Positions 20,531 through 30,869 of a stretch of DNA of 64,000 nucleotides are shown piece after piece. The notes below the pieces were generated by a model. The model saw only the letters and a program-made list of their open reading frames with translations, was not told the origin of the DNA and did no database searches. Numbering within the stretch: the stretch's first letter is position 1; each line of letters opens with the position of its first letter. A program made the position numbers and the translations under genes. Source of the stretch: Prorocentrum cordatum (taxonomy: Eukaryota > Sar > Dinophyceae > Prorocentrales > Prorocentraceae); the NCBI GenBank assembly GCA_963575745.1, contig CAUYUJ010019862.1:97001-161000 (forward strand), given 5' to 3'.

Positions 20531-21240
20531 CCCGCGCGCACGGCGCAGTTGGCGGAAAGGCCGGAAACGGCGTCCTCCCTCTGCTCCTAATCTTTCGCAT
20601 CTTGCGCCGCTTCGCCTGTCCGTCCTCCCCCCCTCTTCCTCTGCGCTTTCCTCCTAGCTCGTAAGGGGCACGCTCTCGGGCTGGGGGTAATCCTCAGTCT
20701 GGTGGAAGTTGGCAGGTACCGGGTTTTCCCTGGAGCGCCATCGGCTTGTAGTCCGTTCGTGTGTGATTTGTCAGGGCAGTTGCACGTTTGATTTCACGGG
20801 TTTACGCCGCACCGCCGACCATTATGGGGCCAAGTTGTGGGACCAACAACAAGCGACGGTTTGGAAGCCTTTGGGTGCCTTTTTGGAGGCCTTTTGGGGG
20901 GTCCCTGGGGCTTCTTCGTGGCCTCTGGGCGGTCTCTGGGCCTATCTGGGCCTCTGGGCACCTTCGCTTTTCCCCTCTTGGTTGAAAGGTCAATCCTTTC
21001 AACATAAACGGCAAAGTTCCGCGTCGAACCACAGGTGCGCAGTTTGACGCGCAGTACCAGCCGCGTGCCAGCAAACATCTGCATGTGCAACACAGCACTG
21101 TGCGAAACCCACTGCAAGTTCTTCACGCTTCCACGCTTCGCGTATCCTCACCAGCCCATTCAGAAATGTTGTCCATGACAGATGACGGGAGAAGGGATGA
21201 AGAGACGCATATCGTGAAACAAAGCGGGCAACCACGATGA
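20531..21240 (+). other. Downstream region without a gene
   Basis: Just after the stop codon there is a C/T-rich stretch and no AATAAA signal, as is usual for dinoflagellates. A short CTTGGGGCC-type minisatellite lies at 20870-20960. Nothing else is recognisable. Confidence 0.6.
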
Positions 21241-21259
21241 GCAGAGGGATTTTTCAGAG

Positions 21260-21650
21260 CAAGGGGGTGGCATTGGAGGGCCTCTTCAGGCCATCCCTGG
21301 GGCCCGCGAGAGAGCGAGGAAAGGAGGAGGAGCAGGAGGATGAAACCCGCCTCTTGGGGCCTTCGTGAGGCGTTCTTGGGCGCTCTTGAGACCATCTTGG
21401 GGCCGTCTTGTGGCCCTCTTGGGAGCCTTGGAGGGCCTTCTGGGGCCAACTCGGAGGCCATCGATCAAAAAGGGAGGGGGGCAGGGGGGGGGGGGGGGGG
21501 AGGGGGGCGATTTGCCACCCCCTTCTGGGGCCCTCAGAATCGCCTCCTCGGGCCTTCTTGGTGCCCTCTTGGGCACTCTTGGGCTGTCTGAGCAGCATTT
21601 GGAACCTCTCGTGGGGCTCTGTTGGGCCATCCTGGGGCAGTCTTCATGCC
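21260..21650 (+). repeat. CTTGGGGCC-type minisatellite with a long G run
   Basis: G/T-rich minisatellite interrupted at about 21474-21508 by nearly uninterrupted G. The minus strand yields Pro-rich readings that are not genes. Confidence 0.8.
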
Positions 21651-21848
21651 TCAAAAGAGCATCGGAAGCGAGAATGCTAGAAGGTAAGAATTATCCGTAA
21701 GGGTTTCGCCCCCTGCCGCCGGCCCCCTCTCTCGGAGAATGGGCCATGGAAGAGCTAAGTCATGAGGCCTTGGCGCTGTTGTGAAGCAGTATCGAAACTT
21801 CATGCGAAGCCGATTCGCAATCAGCAAAACCAACTGATCACAAGAGGG

Positions 21849-21962
21849 GTTACCACACCTGGCGATTGGTAAGACGTGTATGGTTTACGGGCTTGGTTAC
21901 CACACCTTGCGATTAAAGGGCCGAGGGAGTTCTCGCAGTTTGGGTTACCACGCCTTGCGATG
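21849..21962 (+). repeat. Three direct repeats of GGTTACCACACCTTGCGAT
   Basis: Copies start at about 21849, 21895 and 21943, 46-48 bp apart, with unrelated spacers. They immediately precede the 73-bp array. Confidence 0.8.
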
Positions 21963-21967
21963 GATGT

Positions 21968-22562
21968 GCGTGAAGGGTGGCACCGAATTTCAGAAATGTG
22001 CCAAATCCCTTGTGTTTTTGGACCCTGACCCCGCGGATCTGCGTAAGGGGTGGCGTCGAATTCAGAAAGGTGGCAAATCCCCTGTGTTTTTGGACCCTGA
22101 CCCGCGGATCTGCGTGAGGGGTGGCACCGAATTTCAGAAATGTGGCAAATCCCCTGTGTTTTTGGACCCTGACCCCGCGGATCTGCGTGAGGGGTGGCAC
22201 CGAATTTCAGAAATGTGGCAAATCCCTTGTGTTTTTGGACCCTGACCCCGCGGATCTGCGTGAGGGGTGGCACCGAATTTCAGAAATGTGGCAAATCCCA
22301 TGTGTTTTTGGACCCTGACCCCGCGGATCTGCGTGAGGGGTGGCACCGAATTTCAGAAATGTGGCAAATCCCATGTGTTTTTGGACCCTGACCCCGCGGA
22401 TCTGCATGAGGGGTGGCACCGAATTTCAGAAATGTGGCAAATCCCATGTGTTTTTGGACCCTGACCCCGCGGATCTGCGTGAGGGGTGGCACCGAATTTC
22501 AGAAATGTGGCAAATCCCCTGTGTTTTTGGACCCTGACCCCGCGGATCTGCGTGAGGGGTGT
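21968..22562 (+). repeat. 73-bp tandem array, about eight copies
   Basis: Unit: GCGTGAGGGGTGGCACCGAA, TTTCAGAAATGTGGCAAATC, CCNTGTGTTTTTGGACCC, TGACCCCGCGGATCT. The start-to-start distance is 73 bp in the well-preserved central copies, which are almost identical, so the array has expanded recently. Because 73 is not a multiple of 3, the unit is read in a different frame in each successive copy. A TGACGTCACGATCTGCGTGA fragment near 30760 recalls its junction. Confidence 0.95.
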
Positions 22563-22646
22563 CGATTTCGAGCCCCCCCAGCAATTCAGACAACGCGCCC
22601 AGGGGACGCTAAAAATCCCGTTTGGGCCTCCCCCCCCTCGCGCGGT

Positions 22647-22706
22647 CAATCAACTAGTTACAGTAACCAGCAAAAAGTCAACTAGTTACAGTAACCAGCA
22701 AGAAGC
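22647..22706 (+). repeat. Duplicated ACTAGTTACAGTAACCAGCA element
   Basis: Two head-to-tail copies. Each contains the palindrome ACTAGT overlapping the inverted repeat GTTACaGTAAC. Confidence 0.85.
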
Positions 22707-22799
22707 AGAATTGTAACATTGGAAACTACAAACTACAACTGGTACAGGAAACTGCGAATCACGCGCCTCGCAGCCTGGTGGCCCCACAAGGGGGCCGGC

Positions 22800-23010
22800 G
22801 GATTAATGTTCCTTGGGATGTTGAAGGATGTTGGCCTCTTTGGGGCGGCCTTGGGGGGGTCTCCGAGAGCACTTGGAATCGTCTTGTGGCCCTCGTCGGG
22901 CCTCCTGGAGGTATATCATGATGGAAGTTGTCTTGAACCATCTTCTGCCATGTTGCGCCGATTTGGAGCATCCGAGGCCGTCTTGGAGCCCCGGCCGCCG
23001 AGGACGTGGA
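22800..23010 (+). repeat. CTTGGGGCC-type minisatellite
   Basis: Imperfect G/T-rich units as elsewhere, with no gene. Confidence 0.6.
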
Positions 23011-23084
23011 TGAAGGCGCGCGCGCGTGAACAGAGCACTGTCATGCGTTACCCCACCAGGTGTTTCATTGATTTTGCCTCGATA

Positions 23085-23280
23085 AAGGGGGGGGGGCTGG
23101 TGGGGAGGAGGAGGAGGAGGAGGAGGAGGGGGAGGTGGAGGGGGAGGGAGAGCAGAAAGAGGAGGATGAAGAAGCGAAGTGGGGAGGCGGCGGGCGGCAG
23201 GACGATGAAGAGGAGGAGTGGGGCGGAGGAGGGGGGGAAGGGGGAGGAAGGAAGCGGGGGGGGGGTAAGGGGGGCAGGCG
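23085..23280 (+). repeat. Purine (GGA)n tract
   Basis: Almost pure purine on the plus strand, with GGA/GAGG units and G runs. Such DNA can form triplexes. Glu/Gly/Arg-rich readings across it are not genes. Confidence 0.9.
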
Positions 23281-23749
23281 TTACGGAGTTACGGGTATGG
23301 CGATTGGGTCGGTTACGAGTGGAAGCAGATTAGATTGACTGCGTCCTGGCTCTTCTGGCCTGTTCCCTCTTGCTGTAGACCTTAGGCCACAGCCCCTGGA
23401 GGATACGCTTACGATAAACAACTCGATTACCGTCGAGGGGCGTGCTGCATTCCTTTCAGAGTTGTGCAAGCTGTTCGGCTGCAAAACTCCCGCAAGCGTT
23501 ACAGAACCACAACCTTAGTCCCGTGTGATACCGAAGAGTGTGAGACTCATGAGCGTGCACCCCCATTACGTGCACCCTTTGCCCAGGAGGAGGTCTGCTA
23601 ATGACGCCGTCCACTCTAATTAAATCGAAGCATCGTGAGTTCAGCCGCTCGGTTTTACATGCGAGTGCGGTCGACCCCTTACAACGTGTACAACTACGGC
23701 CATTGTCACCGAGAAGATACGACGAGGCGAACATTGCACACACACACAC
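23281..23749 (-). pseudogene. LINE C-terminal zinc tail
   Basis: The minus strand reads SHTLRYHTGLRLWFCNACGS then FAAEQLAQL, with a CxxC pair like the tail of the other LINE. The reading shifts frame near 23470. Confidence 0.55.
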
Positions 23750-23753
23750 ACAC
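23738..23753 (+). repeat. CA microsatellite
   Basis: Eight CA dinucleotides inside the LINE tail. Confidence 0.9.
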
Positions 23754-23784
23754 TGACTGCAGGGGGGGGAACGACTAAATTAAA

Positions 23785-24532
23785 CTACTTTCGTTGCCTA
23801 CGACGAGCCCCGAAATTCTCGGCCTGGGACAACACATCCTCTGCATGAAGAGCTTCTAACGCGCTCTGTAAAATGCGCATGCGCACGGCGAACGCGAGAG
23901 ACTCAGCACTGTACACACGTGTGCGCGTGCTCTCAGACAAACGGGCGACCTGCGATCCAGCAGCTGCGAGCTCGTCGGCAATCTTGTTACCTACAATCAT
24001 CAGCCTAGGGACATGATCTCCTACCATGTGCTCTGCCTCAAAAGACGGTGCCATGCATACTGGGTTTACGCTCAAGCTCACGACCGATCCGATACCAAAG
24101 ATCAGCGTCGGGCCCCGATGGGGCAATCCACCTAGACTCATACAAACCCGAACAGACAGTAGAGTTGTCAGTGGTTGATATGATGTGACCTTCGCTCTCG
24201 CGTATGGACACCCACAAGCAATACAATTCGCCTCGAACGACTGTCTGCCGAGGCCCTGGGAGCGACGACCAACGTCCGAGAGATATGTTCATATCGTCAT
24301 CGAGGGTGCGGAAGAGGGCGATGCCGATACCAACGCGGCGAAGGCGAGGATGGTTCGTTTCTTTGCCTCCGCTGGCGTCGAACAAGAAGAGGGGATGTGC
24401 AGCGGTCTTCTCTCCAAATCCAGCGAACTCCTCCCCGAAGATCCTCCTCGAATTTCCTTCCGCCTCCTCCGAAAAATGCCACAGCTCTTGGCCGGGGGGA
24501 TCCTCGACTGCGACCCACGCCGACGGCAGCAA
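23785..24532 (-). pseudogene. LINE RNase H domain, frameshifted
   Basis: The first frame (24532-24038) has LFLFDASGGKETNHPRLRRV with GIGIALF (catalytic Asp and strand), LPGPRQTVVRGELYCLWVSI (the second acidic site), STTDNSTVCSGL (the third) and DADLWYRIGRELERK. A second frame (24141-23785) supplies VGNKIADELAAAGS, the last Asp and its helix. The frame changes near 24100. Confidence 0.7.
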
Positions 24533-24593
24533 CCCCCGTGTCCAGGAGCACTCATCGGCCTCAGCCTTGCCGTATGTCTTGGCGACGTACTTC

Positions 24594-25674
24594 TCACTCA
24601 GCTGGTAGACCGAGCTGTCGGACCTGTATCACGACCCCAGATCCTGTGGAAGGCTGTCTCGGGGGCGGCCCGACACCGCGGGCAGTCCTGGGGATCTGCT
24701 GCTTGCAGCGGGTCTGCCTCCTGGTCCTGGGCCCAGAAGCTATTGTCGCCGCCGCCAGCATGAGCCTTGCCAGACGAGGCCCGCCTGGGCCCTCTTCAAG
24801 CTGCTGCCGCAGTTGCCGATAATAATGATTGCATATACCATTTTCCGTTATGCTGCCTCCGAAATGATTGGCGGCTTGTTTCCAAAGATCAGTTTGCACC
24901 GTGGATTGAAATTTTTGAAAGAAATTTTCAGGAATATCGATGGCTGCACAACCTGTCAAATTGCTCTCTTTGAAATCCCAACTGCACGTGTCGTCCAGAA
25001 TAGACCAGGAGTTCGGTGCAGTAGGGTGCCAGCCCGCGTTCAGCAAGTAGGTGATGACGGTAGCCTGGGGCCCGCGGATCTTCCGACAGCGATGTGTTGT
25101 TGGGATGGCCGCAAGCTCCTGAACCAGGCTTTGCCACGTGCGGCCGATGCCTGCACGCAGGTGAGGCTCCGATACCCACGTCGCCAGCCACATCCTGAGG
25201 GTGTCCAGCGGCGCCGATAGGCGGGGTCGCGCTGCGGCGCCTTGAGGTCCAGCAAGGTGGTGACGCACCTGCCCGTCAACCTCGGGGCCGAAGCGTTGGC
25301 CAGCCGCCAAACACGCCGTGCAGCTGATGGGCAAAGAGCCCCGCGGGTGCTACACCCTGTTGCTCAAGTCGACGAGTGACTCGATAGCGCCGAAGGGCGC
25401 GAGCATACCTGGTGATCTTGACCGACATGCCGTAATGTTTGATGGCTCTGGATCGCCGCGAGAGTACTCCACCGGAGTCACATGCCAAAATTGTCGTGGC
25501 GTCCCATCCCAGTCCAAAATCGCGCGGGGCGAGGAGCACATGCAGATGGTCGCTGGGCCCAGCCCAGAAATCACGGGGAACGCCGCGCAAGCGCGCGCCG
25601 CGTTGCAGCGCAGGGTGCTTTTGCGCGGCGTGAGCATTTAGTGGTGGGACCGCAGCGCTACAACAGCAGAGCAT
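24594..25674 (-). pseudogene. LINE RT thumb and connector
   Basis: Two minus frames overlap. The first (25674-25276) reads ARAALRRY-like ALRRYRVTRRLEQQ after ARDFG-like APRDFGLGWDATT, the LGVD strand beyond the RT active site. The second (25334-24594) reads LRMWLATWVSEPHLRAGIGR, then TWQSLVQELAA, RGPQATVITYLLNAGWHP and NSWSI, the conserved connector seen in dinoflagellate LINEs. The YxDD palm itself is missing. Confidence 0.6.
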
Positions 25675-26140
25675 TCATGCATGCTCCAGTCTGGCGCGCA
25701 GCATCGCGTAGACAAGGCCTGAAACACAACGCTGCCACATTGAATTCAGGAGATCGCAACGAAACGCCGCGGCACTGGAATGATAAAATGTCTTGTGCAC
25801 AACAAGCTGTCTTGCTGTCTTGACGCGCGACACACTTTCCTCACCCGTAACTTATGTGAGCCCCCGACGCTACATATGAGATGCCATAGCACAAGACTTC
25901 CTGTTTGCATCGCTTGACCGAAGTATGCGACATCACTTTCGGTACCCATCAAAACCAGCACGAAACTCCTGTGTTATAGGGTTCGTGGATTTGATATCCA
26001 GGGCGAGCGGACTTGCGAACCGCACGAAGTACTTACGAAGTCGGCCATACGTTGCTGAGCTGAGTCATGTCTATCTCACTTGTGAATTACTTTGTGTGTC
26101 CAACAACCACGTATTGACTAGTTATCTAACTCAGCAAACC
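25675..26140 (+). other. Lower-GC spacer without a gene
   Basis: Base composition is more balanced than its surroundings. I see no domain-bearing frame and no tRNA fold. Confidence 0.5.
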
Positions 26141-26141
26141 A

Positions 26142-26232
26142 GTTAGTCACTGGCTTGCTAAGTACTTCGTAGGCGACTTAGCTAAGTAGGCGACAGCCGA
26201 CTTAGATAAGTACTTAGTTAAACATGATGATA
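26142..26232 (+). repeat. Degenerate ACTTAG/TAAGTAC repeat
   Basis: Overlapping GCTAAGTACTT / GACTTAGCTAAGTA units form short imperfect palindromes. Confidence 0.7.
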
Positions 26233-26261
26233 AGTAGTTCGTAGAAGGAGCGCGTTCTGTG

Positions 26262-26520
26262 GTCGCTTGGAAGGGGCGCGGGTGACACCGGACCCCCCCC
26301 CCCGCCCCATCCCCTTCCTCCCCTCCCCCTCTTCCCCTACTTCTCCTCTCTCCCTCTCCTCGGGCCGGCGCCTGCGTCGGCGGCGGCTGGCGGCGGCGGC
26401 AGGGAACGAAGACTTCCTTTTCTGGATCGGCACCGGCGCCTGCGGCGGCGGGCGGCGGCGGCGGAGAGCGTCGACGAGGACGACGGCGACGACGATGACG
26501 ACGACGACGCTCCACCACCG
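26262..26520 (+). repeat. Pyrimidine-rich then GGC/GAC-rich low-complexity DNA
   Basis: A CCCCTCCCC tract is followed by GGCGGC and GACGAC triplets. Simple sequence, no gene. Confidence 0.75.
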
Positions 26521-26647
26521 TGCCTTGGTTCTGGGCCAGAGTCCTACTTGATGCCTCTTGGGGTCTCGTCGGAGGGCTCTCGGGGGCCTCTGAAAGGCAT
26601 TTGTGCAGACTCCTGGGCCCCTCTTGGGCGCCTCTTGGAGCCTCTCT

Positions 26648-27800
26648 GAGGTGGTGGTGGCGGTGGGTTGTGGTGGTTGTGGCGGTGGTGGTGGTGGTGG
26701 TTGGTGTTGGTGGTGGTGGTGTTTGTGGTGGCAGGTGGATGTGGTCGCGGTGGTGGTGCTGCGGTGGTTTTTGGTAGTGGTGGTGGTGGTAGTGGTGGTG
26801 GTGGTGGTGGGTTGAGATGGTGGTGGTGGTGGGGGCGGTGGTGTTGTGGTGGTTTGGCGTAGTGGTTGTGGTGGTGGTATTGATGGTGGTGGTGGTGGTG
26901 GTGGGTCGTGGTGGTCGTGGTGGTGGCGGTGGTGGTGGTGGTAGTGGTGGTGGTGGTGGTGGTTTGTTGTGGTGGTGGTTGTGGTGGTTGGTGGTGGTGG
27001 TGGGTATGTGGTGGTTTGCGGTGGTGCTTGTAGTGGTGGTTGTGGCGGTGCTGGTGGTTGTGGTGGTGGCGTGGCGGTTTGTTGTGGTGGTGGTGGTTGT
27101 GGTGTTGGCTGTGGTGGTGGTGGTCGTGGTGGTGGTGGTTTGGTGGTGGTGTGGTGGTCGTTTGTGGTGGTGGTGGTCGTTTGTGGTGGTGGTGGTTGTG
27201 GTGTGGTTGTTTGTAATGGTGGTGGTGATGGTGGTTTGGTTAAGACGGCGGTAGTTTGTGGAGGTGGTGCTGCGGTGGTGGTGGTGGATGTTTTGGTGGT
27301 GGTGGTGTGGTGGTTTGTGGTGGTGGTGGTTTGTGCTGCTGGTAGCGGTGTTGGTTGTGGCGGTGGTACTGGTGGTGGGTTTTTGTAGCGATGGTGGTGG
27401 TAAGGTGTGGAGGTCGTGGTGGTTGTGGTGGTGGTGGCTGTGGTGGTGGTGGTGGTTGTGTGGTGGGTTGGTGGTGGTGGTGGTGGTGGTTTGTGGCGGT
27501 GGTGGTAGTGGTGGTGGCGGTGGTGGTGGTGGTGGCGTGGTGGTGATGGTGGTGGTGGTGCGGTGTGGTGTTGGTGGTGGTGGCGCTGCTGCTGGTAGCG
27601 GCGCTGGTGGTGGTGGTGGGTGGTGGGTGGTGGGTGGTGGTGGTGGTGGTGCGTGTGGTGGTGATGGTGATGTTGTGGTTTGTGGTGGTGGTGGGTTGTG
27701 GTGATGGTTGTGTTTGTGGCGGTGGTGGTGATGGTGTTGGTAATGGTGTGGTGGTTTGTGGTGCTGGTGCTGGTGCTGGTGGTTGTGTTGAGTTGTGGTG
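26648..27800 (+). repeat. 1.15-kb (GGT)n microsatellite
   Basis: Imperfect GGT/GGTTGT triplets run for more than a kilobase. The plus strand reads Val/Gly/Trp and the minus strand reads Thr/His/Pro for over 500 codons. Composition alone keeps these frames open. Confidence 0.95.
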
Positions 27801-27822
27801 GTGCTGGACGGCGCGGGGTCCT

Positions 27823-27995
27823 ACGGGAAGGGCGGAACGCACTGCGTGCGAGCGGGGGCGGGGGCAAGCCCAGCGGCGGCAAGCCCAGCGGCAAGGGCGG
27901 CGGGGGCAGCGCCGGGAAGAGCGAGGCGGGCGGCAAGGGCGGCGCCGTGGCGGCGCCGGAGCCGACGCACGCCGAGGCTGGCGACGACGACGACT

Positions 27996-28040
<45 letters not shown>

Positions 28041-28441
28041 GCGACCGCGTTGCACGAGGCGCCCGTCGTGCACCACGGCAAGGTCGTCACTTTCTCGGCG
28101 GAGATGTCCACCCCCGTCCTCGGCATTTTTGTTGACGAGGACGCGGGCGCGGAGTGCATGGGCGGGTCTGGCTACATCCAGAACGAGGACCCTGAACGAC
28201 GACGACGACGAAGACGACGACGACGACGACGGCAACGACGACGACGACAAAGACGATGAGCGAGGACGCTGGGCAGCGTCTCGTGCGCTACCGGTGCCGC
28301 TGGCCGACGCGCTTCGCCATCGGCGAGCGCGTCGTGTGCCAGCTGATGCGCAACAAGCGCGGGGATGTCATCGCGAACCGCGTGGAGTCCTGCTGGCACG
28401 AGAACGAGCGCGAGGAGATGGGGAAGGGGAAGGGCAAGTGA
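27823..28441 (+). pseudogene. Gly-rich/Asp-rich gene remnant with cold-shock-like fragments
   Basis: A Gly/Lys/Ser segment (GGGGKPSGGKPSGKGGGGSA) leads into a GAC-encoded Asp run at about 27985-28040. In a second frame comes HHGKVVTFSAEM and GSGYIQNEDPE (about 28070-28195). After another GAC tract, a 61-codon frame at 28256-28441 reads MSEDAGQRLVRYRC, FAIGERVVCQLMRNKRGDVI and ANRVESC. GKVVTF...GYIQNE resembles the first half of a cold-shock domain, and FAIGERV...NKRGDVIANRV resembles its last strands. The parts lie in different frames, so this is either spliced across the GAC tracts or broken. A near-identical Gly-rich segment stands at 56941-56998. Confidence 0.35.
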
Positions 28442-28559
28442 GCGCGCGTTCGGTTCGGTAGAGGGCGGTTGCGGCGGCGGTGGGCTCGTTTTTCGCGCAT
28501 GCGAAAGAGCGAGGAGGACGGCGGGGGGGAACGAGGAGAACGAGGGATTTCAGCGCGAG

Positions 28560-29560
28560 GGGACGATGCAGCTTCGTTGGTTTCTGACCGTTTGCGATCG
28601 CGAGTGGGCGACGTTTTCTAGTACAGATTTTTGATCAGAAAAGACGTTGTCGGGCGTCGCGGCGGTCGTCGCTACGGGTATAGAGAGCGCGATTCTTCCG
28701 GGACTGAACGCCGCGAAACGTGCGTTTCGGTGTGTGAATTCGCTTGAATTCACGAGTGGACGATAAAATTTTACCGATTTTTGGTTCGGCCAGAGGCGCT
28801 CGGGCGGCGCGGCGCACGCGTGGCGCCTCAGCAGTAGGATTGCGCTACCGTCGTCGCGAGCGCGATTCGCCCGTGTCGAATTGCCAGGGAACGCACGTTC
28901 AGGCGCATGGATAGCACTGAAATCGCGAGTAGACGCAATTTTGTTAAATCGATTTTGAGTCCGGCGAGAGGTGCTCGGGCGTCGCAGAGTTTCCGCGGTG
29001 CCTCGGCAGTGGGATTGTGCTACCGTCGTCGCGAGCGCGATCCGCTCGAGTCGAAATGCCGGGAAACGTGCGTTCAGGCGCATGAGTTGGATTGAAATCA
29101 CGAGCGGGCGCAAAAAAAATATCGATTTTTGGTCCGGCCAGAGGTGCTCGGGCGTCGCGGCGTTTCCGCGATGCCTCAGCAGTAGGATTGTGCTACCGTC
29201 GTCGCGGGCGCGATTCGCTCGTGTCGAAACGCCGGGAAACGTACGTTCAGGTGCATGAATTGGCTTTAAAAACGCGAGTGGGCGCAAAAAAATATAGATT
29301 TTTGGTCCGGCCAGAGGTGCTCGGGCGTCGCGGCCTTTCCGCGGTGCCTCAGCAGTAGGATTGCGCTACCGTCGCCGCGAGCGCGATTCGCTCGTGTCGA
29401 AGCGCCGGGAAACGTGCGTTCAGCCGCATGAGTGGGATTCAAATCGCGAGTAGACGCAAAATTTGTATCGACTTTTGGTCCGGCCAGAGGTGCTTGGGCG
29501 TCGCAGAGTTTCCGCGGTGCCTCAGCAGTAGGATCGCGTCACCGTTTAGGTGTCTGATCA
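28560..29560 (+). repeat. 173-bp tandem satellite, about 5.5 copies
   Basis: The landmark GGCCAGAGGTGCTCGGG falls at about 28788, 28963, 29136, 29309 and 29482, so the period settles at 173 bp. Each unit contains CAGCAGTAGGATTGCGCTAC, then CGTCGCGAGCGCGATTCGCT and CGGGAAACGTGCGTTC. Two further blocks of the family lie in unit X (54660-55060, 55745-56030). Confidence 0.9.
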
Positions 29561-29574
29561 GTTTGTTATCATGA

Positions 29575-29797
29575 GTAGACGAGAGAACCGTCGCGGTCGT
29601 CGTCGTGGCCCCCCGGGAGCGCCCGAGGGAACCATGTTGTCGTTGTCGTCGTGGCCGTCGTCGCGTGGCCCCTTGGGAGGGCGCTTGGAGGACAGACGTT
29701 GTCGTTGTCGTGGCTGTCTGGGAGCGCTCGAGGGAACCATCATGATCATCGCGCTCGTGGCTGACGTCGCGTGACTCCTTGGGAGCGCTCGAGGGAG

Positions 29798-29830
<33 letters not shown>

Positions 29831-30240
29831 GCGTGGTTCCCGGGGGGCGCTCGAGGGAGCGGACGTCGTCGTCGCGGTCGTCGTCGTGACCCCCGGGAGC
29901 GCTCGAGGGAACCTTTTTTATCGTTGTCGTCGTGGCCGTCGTTGTGTGGCTCATTGGGAGCGTTCGAGGGATTCGTCGTCGTCGTCGCCGTCGGTGTGGT
30001 TTCCTGGGGGCGTTCGAGGGAGCGGATGTCGCGGTGGTCGTCGTCGTGGCTGTCTGGGGGCGCTCGGAGGAACCATCATACTCGTCGTCGTCGTGGTCGT
30101 CGTCGCGTGGCTCTTTGGGAGCGCTCAAGGGAGCCGTCGTCGTTGTCGCCGTCAGTGTCGCCAGGGCTCCCGAGAGCGCTCGACGGAATCATGTTGTCGT
30201 TGTCTTCGTTGCTGTTGTCGCGTGGCCCCTTGGGACCTCA
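29575..30240 (+). repeat. GTC-rich minisatellite with GGAGCGCTCGAGGGA cores
   Basis: CGTCGTCGT tracts alternate with TGGGAGCGCTCGAGGGA boxes, giving irregular units of about 60-110 bp. The same family fills 54076-54660 and 55060-55745. Confidence 0.85.
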
Positions 30241-30417
30241 TGTGTGTGTGTGTGTGTGCGCGTGCGTGCGTGCGTGCGCGCGTGCGTGCGTGCGTGCGTG
30301 CGTGCGTGTGTGCGTGTGTGTGTGTGCGTGTGCGTGTGCGTGTGCGTGTGCGTGTGCGTGTGCGTGTGCGTGTGTGCGTGTGCGTGTGCGTGTGCGTGTG
30401 TGTGTGCGTGTGCGTGT
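30241..30417 (+). repeat. TG/CGTG microsatellite running into the gap
   Basis: GTGTGCGTGCG repeats continue up to the first N. This probably explains why the assembly stops here. Confidence 0.95.
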
Positions 30418-30517
30418 NNNNNNNNNNNNNNNNNNNNNNNNNNNNNNNNNNNNNNNNNNNNNNNNNNNNNNNNNNNNNNNNNNNNNNNNNNNNNNNNNNN
30501 NNNNNNNNNNNNNNNNN
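30418..30517. other. Assembly gap, 100 N
   Basis: Exactly 100 N, a conventional placeholder, so the true distance is unknown. Readings across it are meaningless. Confidence 0.99.
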
Positions 30518-30600
30518 TCCAGGACGCCCCAAAGGGTTCCAGGAGGCCGCAGGAGGCCCCAGGAGGTTCCAGGAGGCCCCCAAGAGGCTCCGAGGCGGGG
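30518..30600 (+). repeat. CCAGGAGGC minisatellite fragment
   Basis: Short CCAGGAGGCCCC units start directly after the gap. From 30600 to 30830 I see no gene. Confidence 0.7.
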
Positions 30601-30829
30601 TCTGGGGTACCAGAAGGCACGTCGGGGTTCGATTTTGGGAGAATGTCGCAGGCGAAATCGCCAATTTTGATAATCGGGGTCGACATCATTGAAATTGCCA
30701 TGTTGTTTTTTTATGAATTTTTACGTTCGAGTGTTGAAATTCCAATATTTTGTTTTGCCCCTGACGTCACGATCTGCGTGAGGGGCGCCGCCGGTCTTCC
30801 GCATTTCGAGGATGTCCATAGCGAAACGG

Positions 30830-30869
30830 TTTAGGGTTTAGGGCTTAGGGTTTAGGGTTTAGGGTTTAG
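30830..30869 (+). repeat. Interstitial telomere-type block, TTTAGGG orientation
   Basis: About six TTTAGGG copies, one altered to CTTAGGG. A second short one lies at about 31002-31018. These are the only blocks in this orientation; all later ones read CCCTAAA. Confidence 0.95.

Larger units (their letters stand above)
23281..25674 (-). mobile_element. 5'-truncated LINE remnant, reverse strand
   Basis: Read on the minus strand, this contains the end of the RT and its connector, then RNase H, then a C-terminal Cys/His tail. It is the same architecture as the element at 12.2-18.3 kb but a different copy, with dissimilar residues. Nothing upstream of the RT thumb is present, as expected of incomplete reverse transcription. 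Several frameshifts make it non-functional. Confidence 0.75.

Noticed and set aside
21968-22562. CRISPR-like array at the 73-bp repeats
   Set aside because: There are no variable spacers. The whole 73 bp repeats as one unit, and the genome is eukaryotic.
26218-27936. A 572-codon minus-strand frame rich in Thr, His and Pro
   Set aside because: It is the complement of the GGT microsatellite. No non-repetitive domain supports it.
30152-30834. Frames running through the N gap (Val/Cys-Val repeats then Pro/Arg)
   Set aside because: They span 100 unknown bases and a TG microsatellite, so continuity is meaningless.
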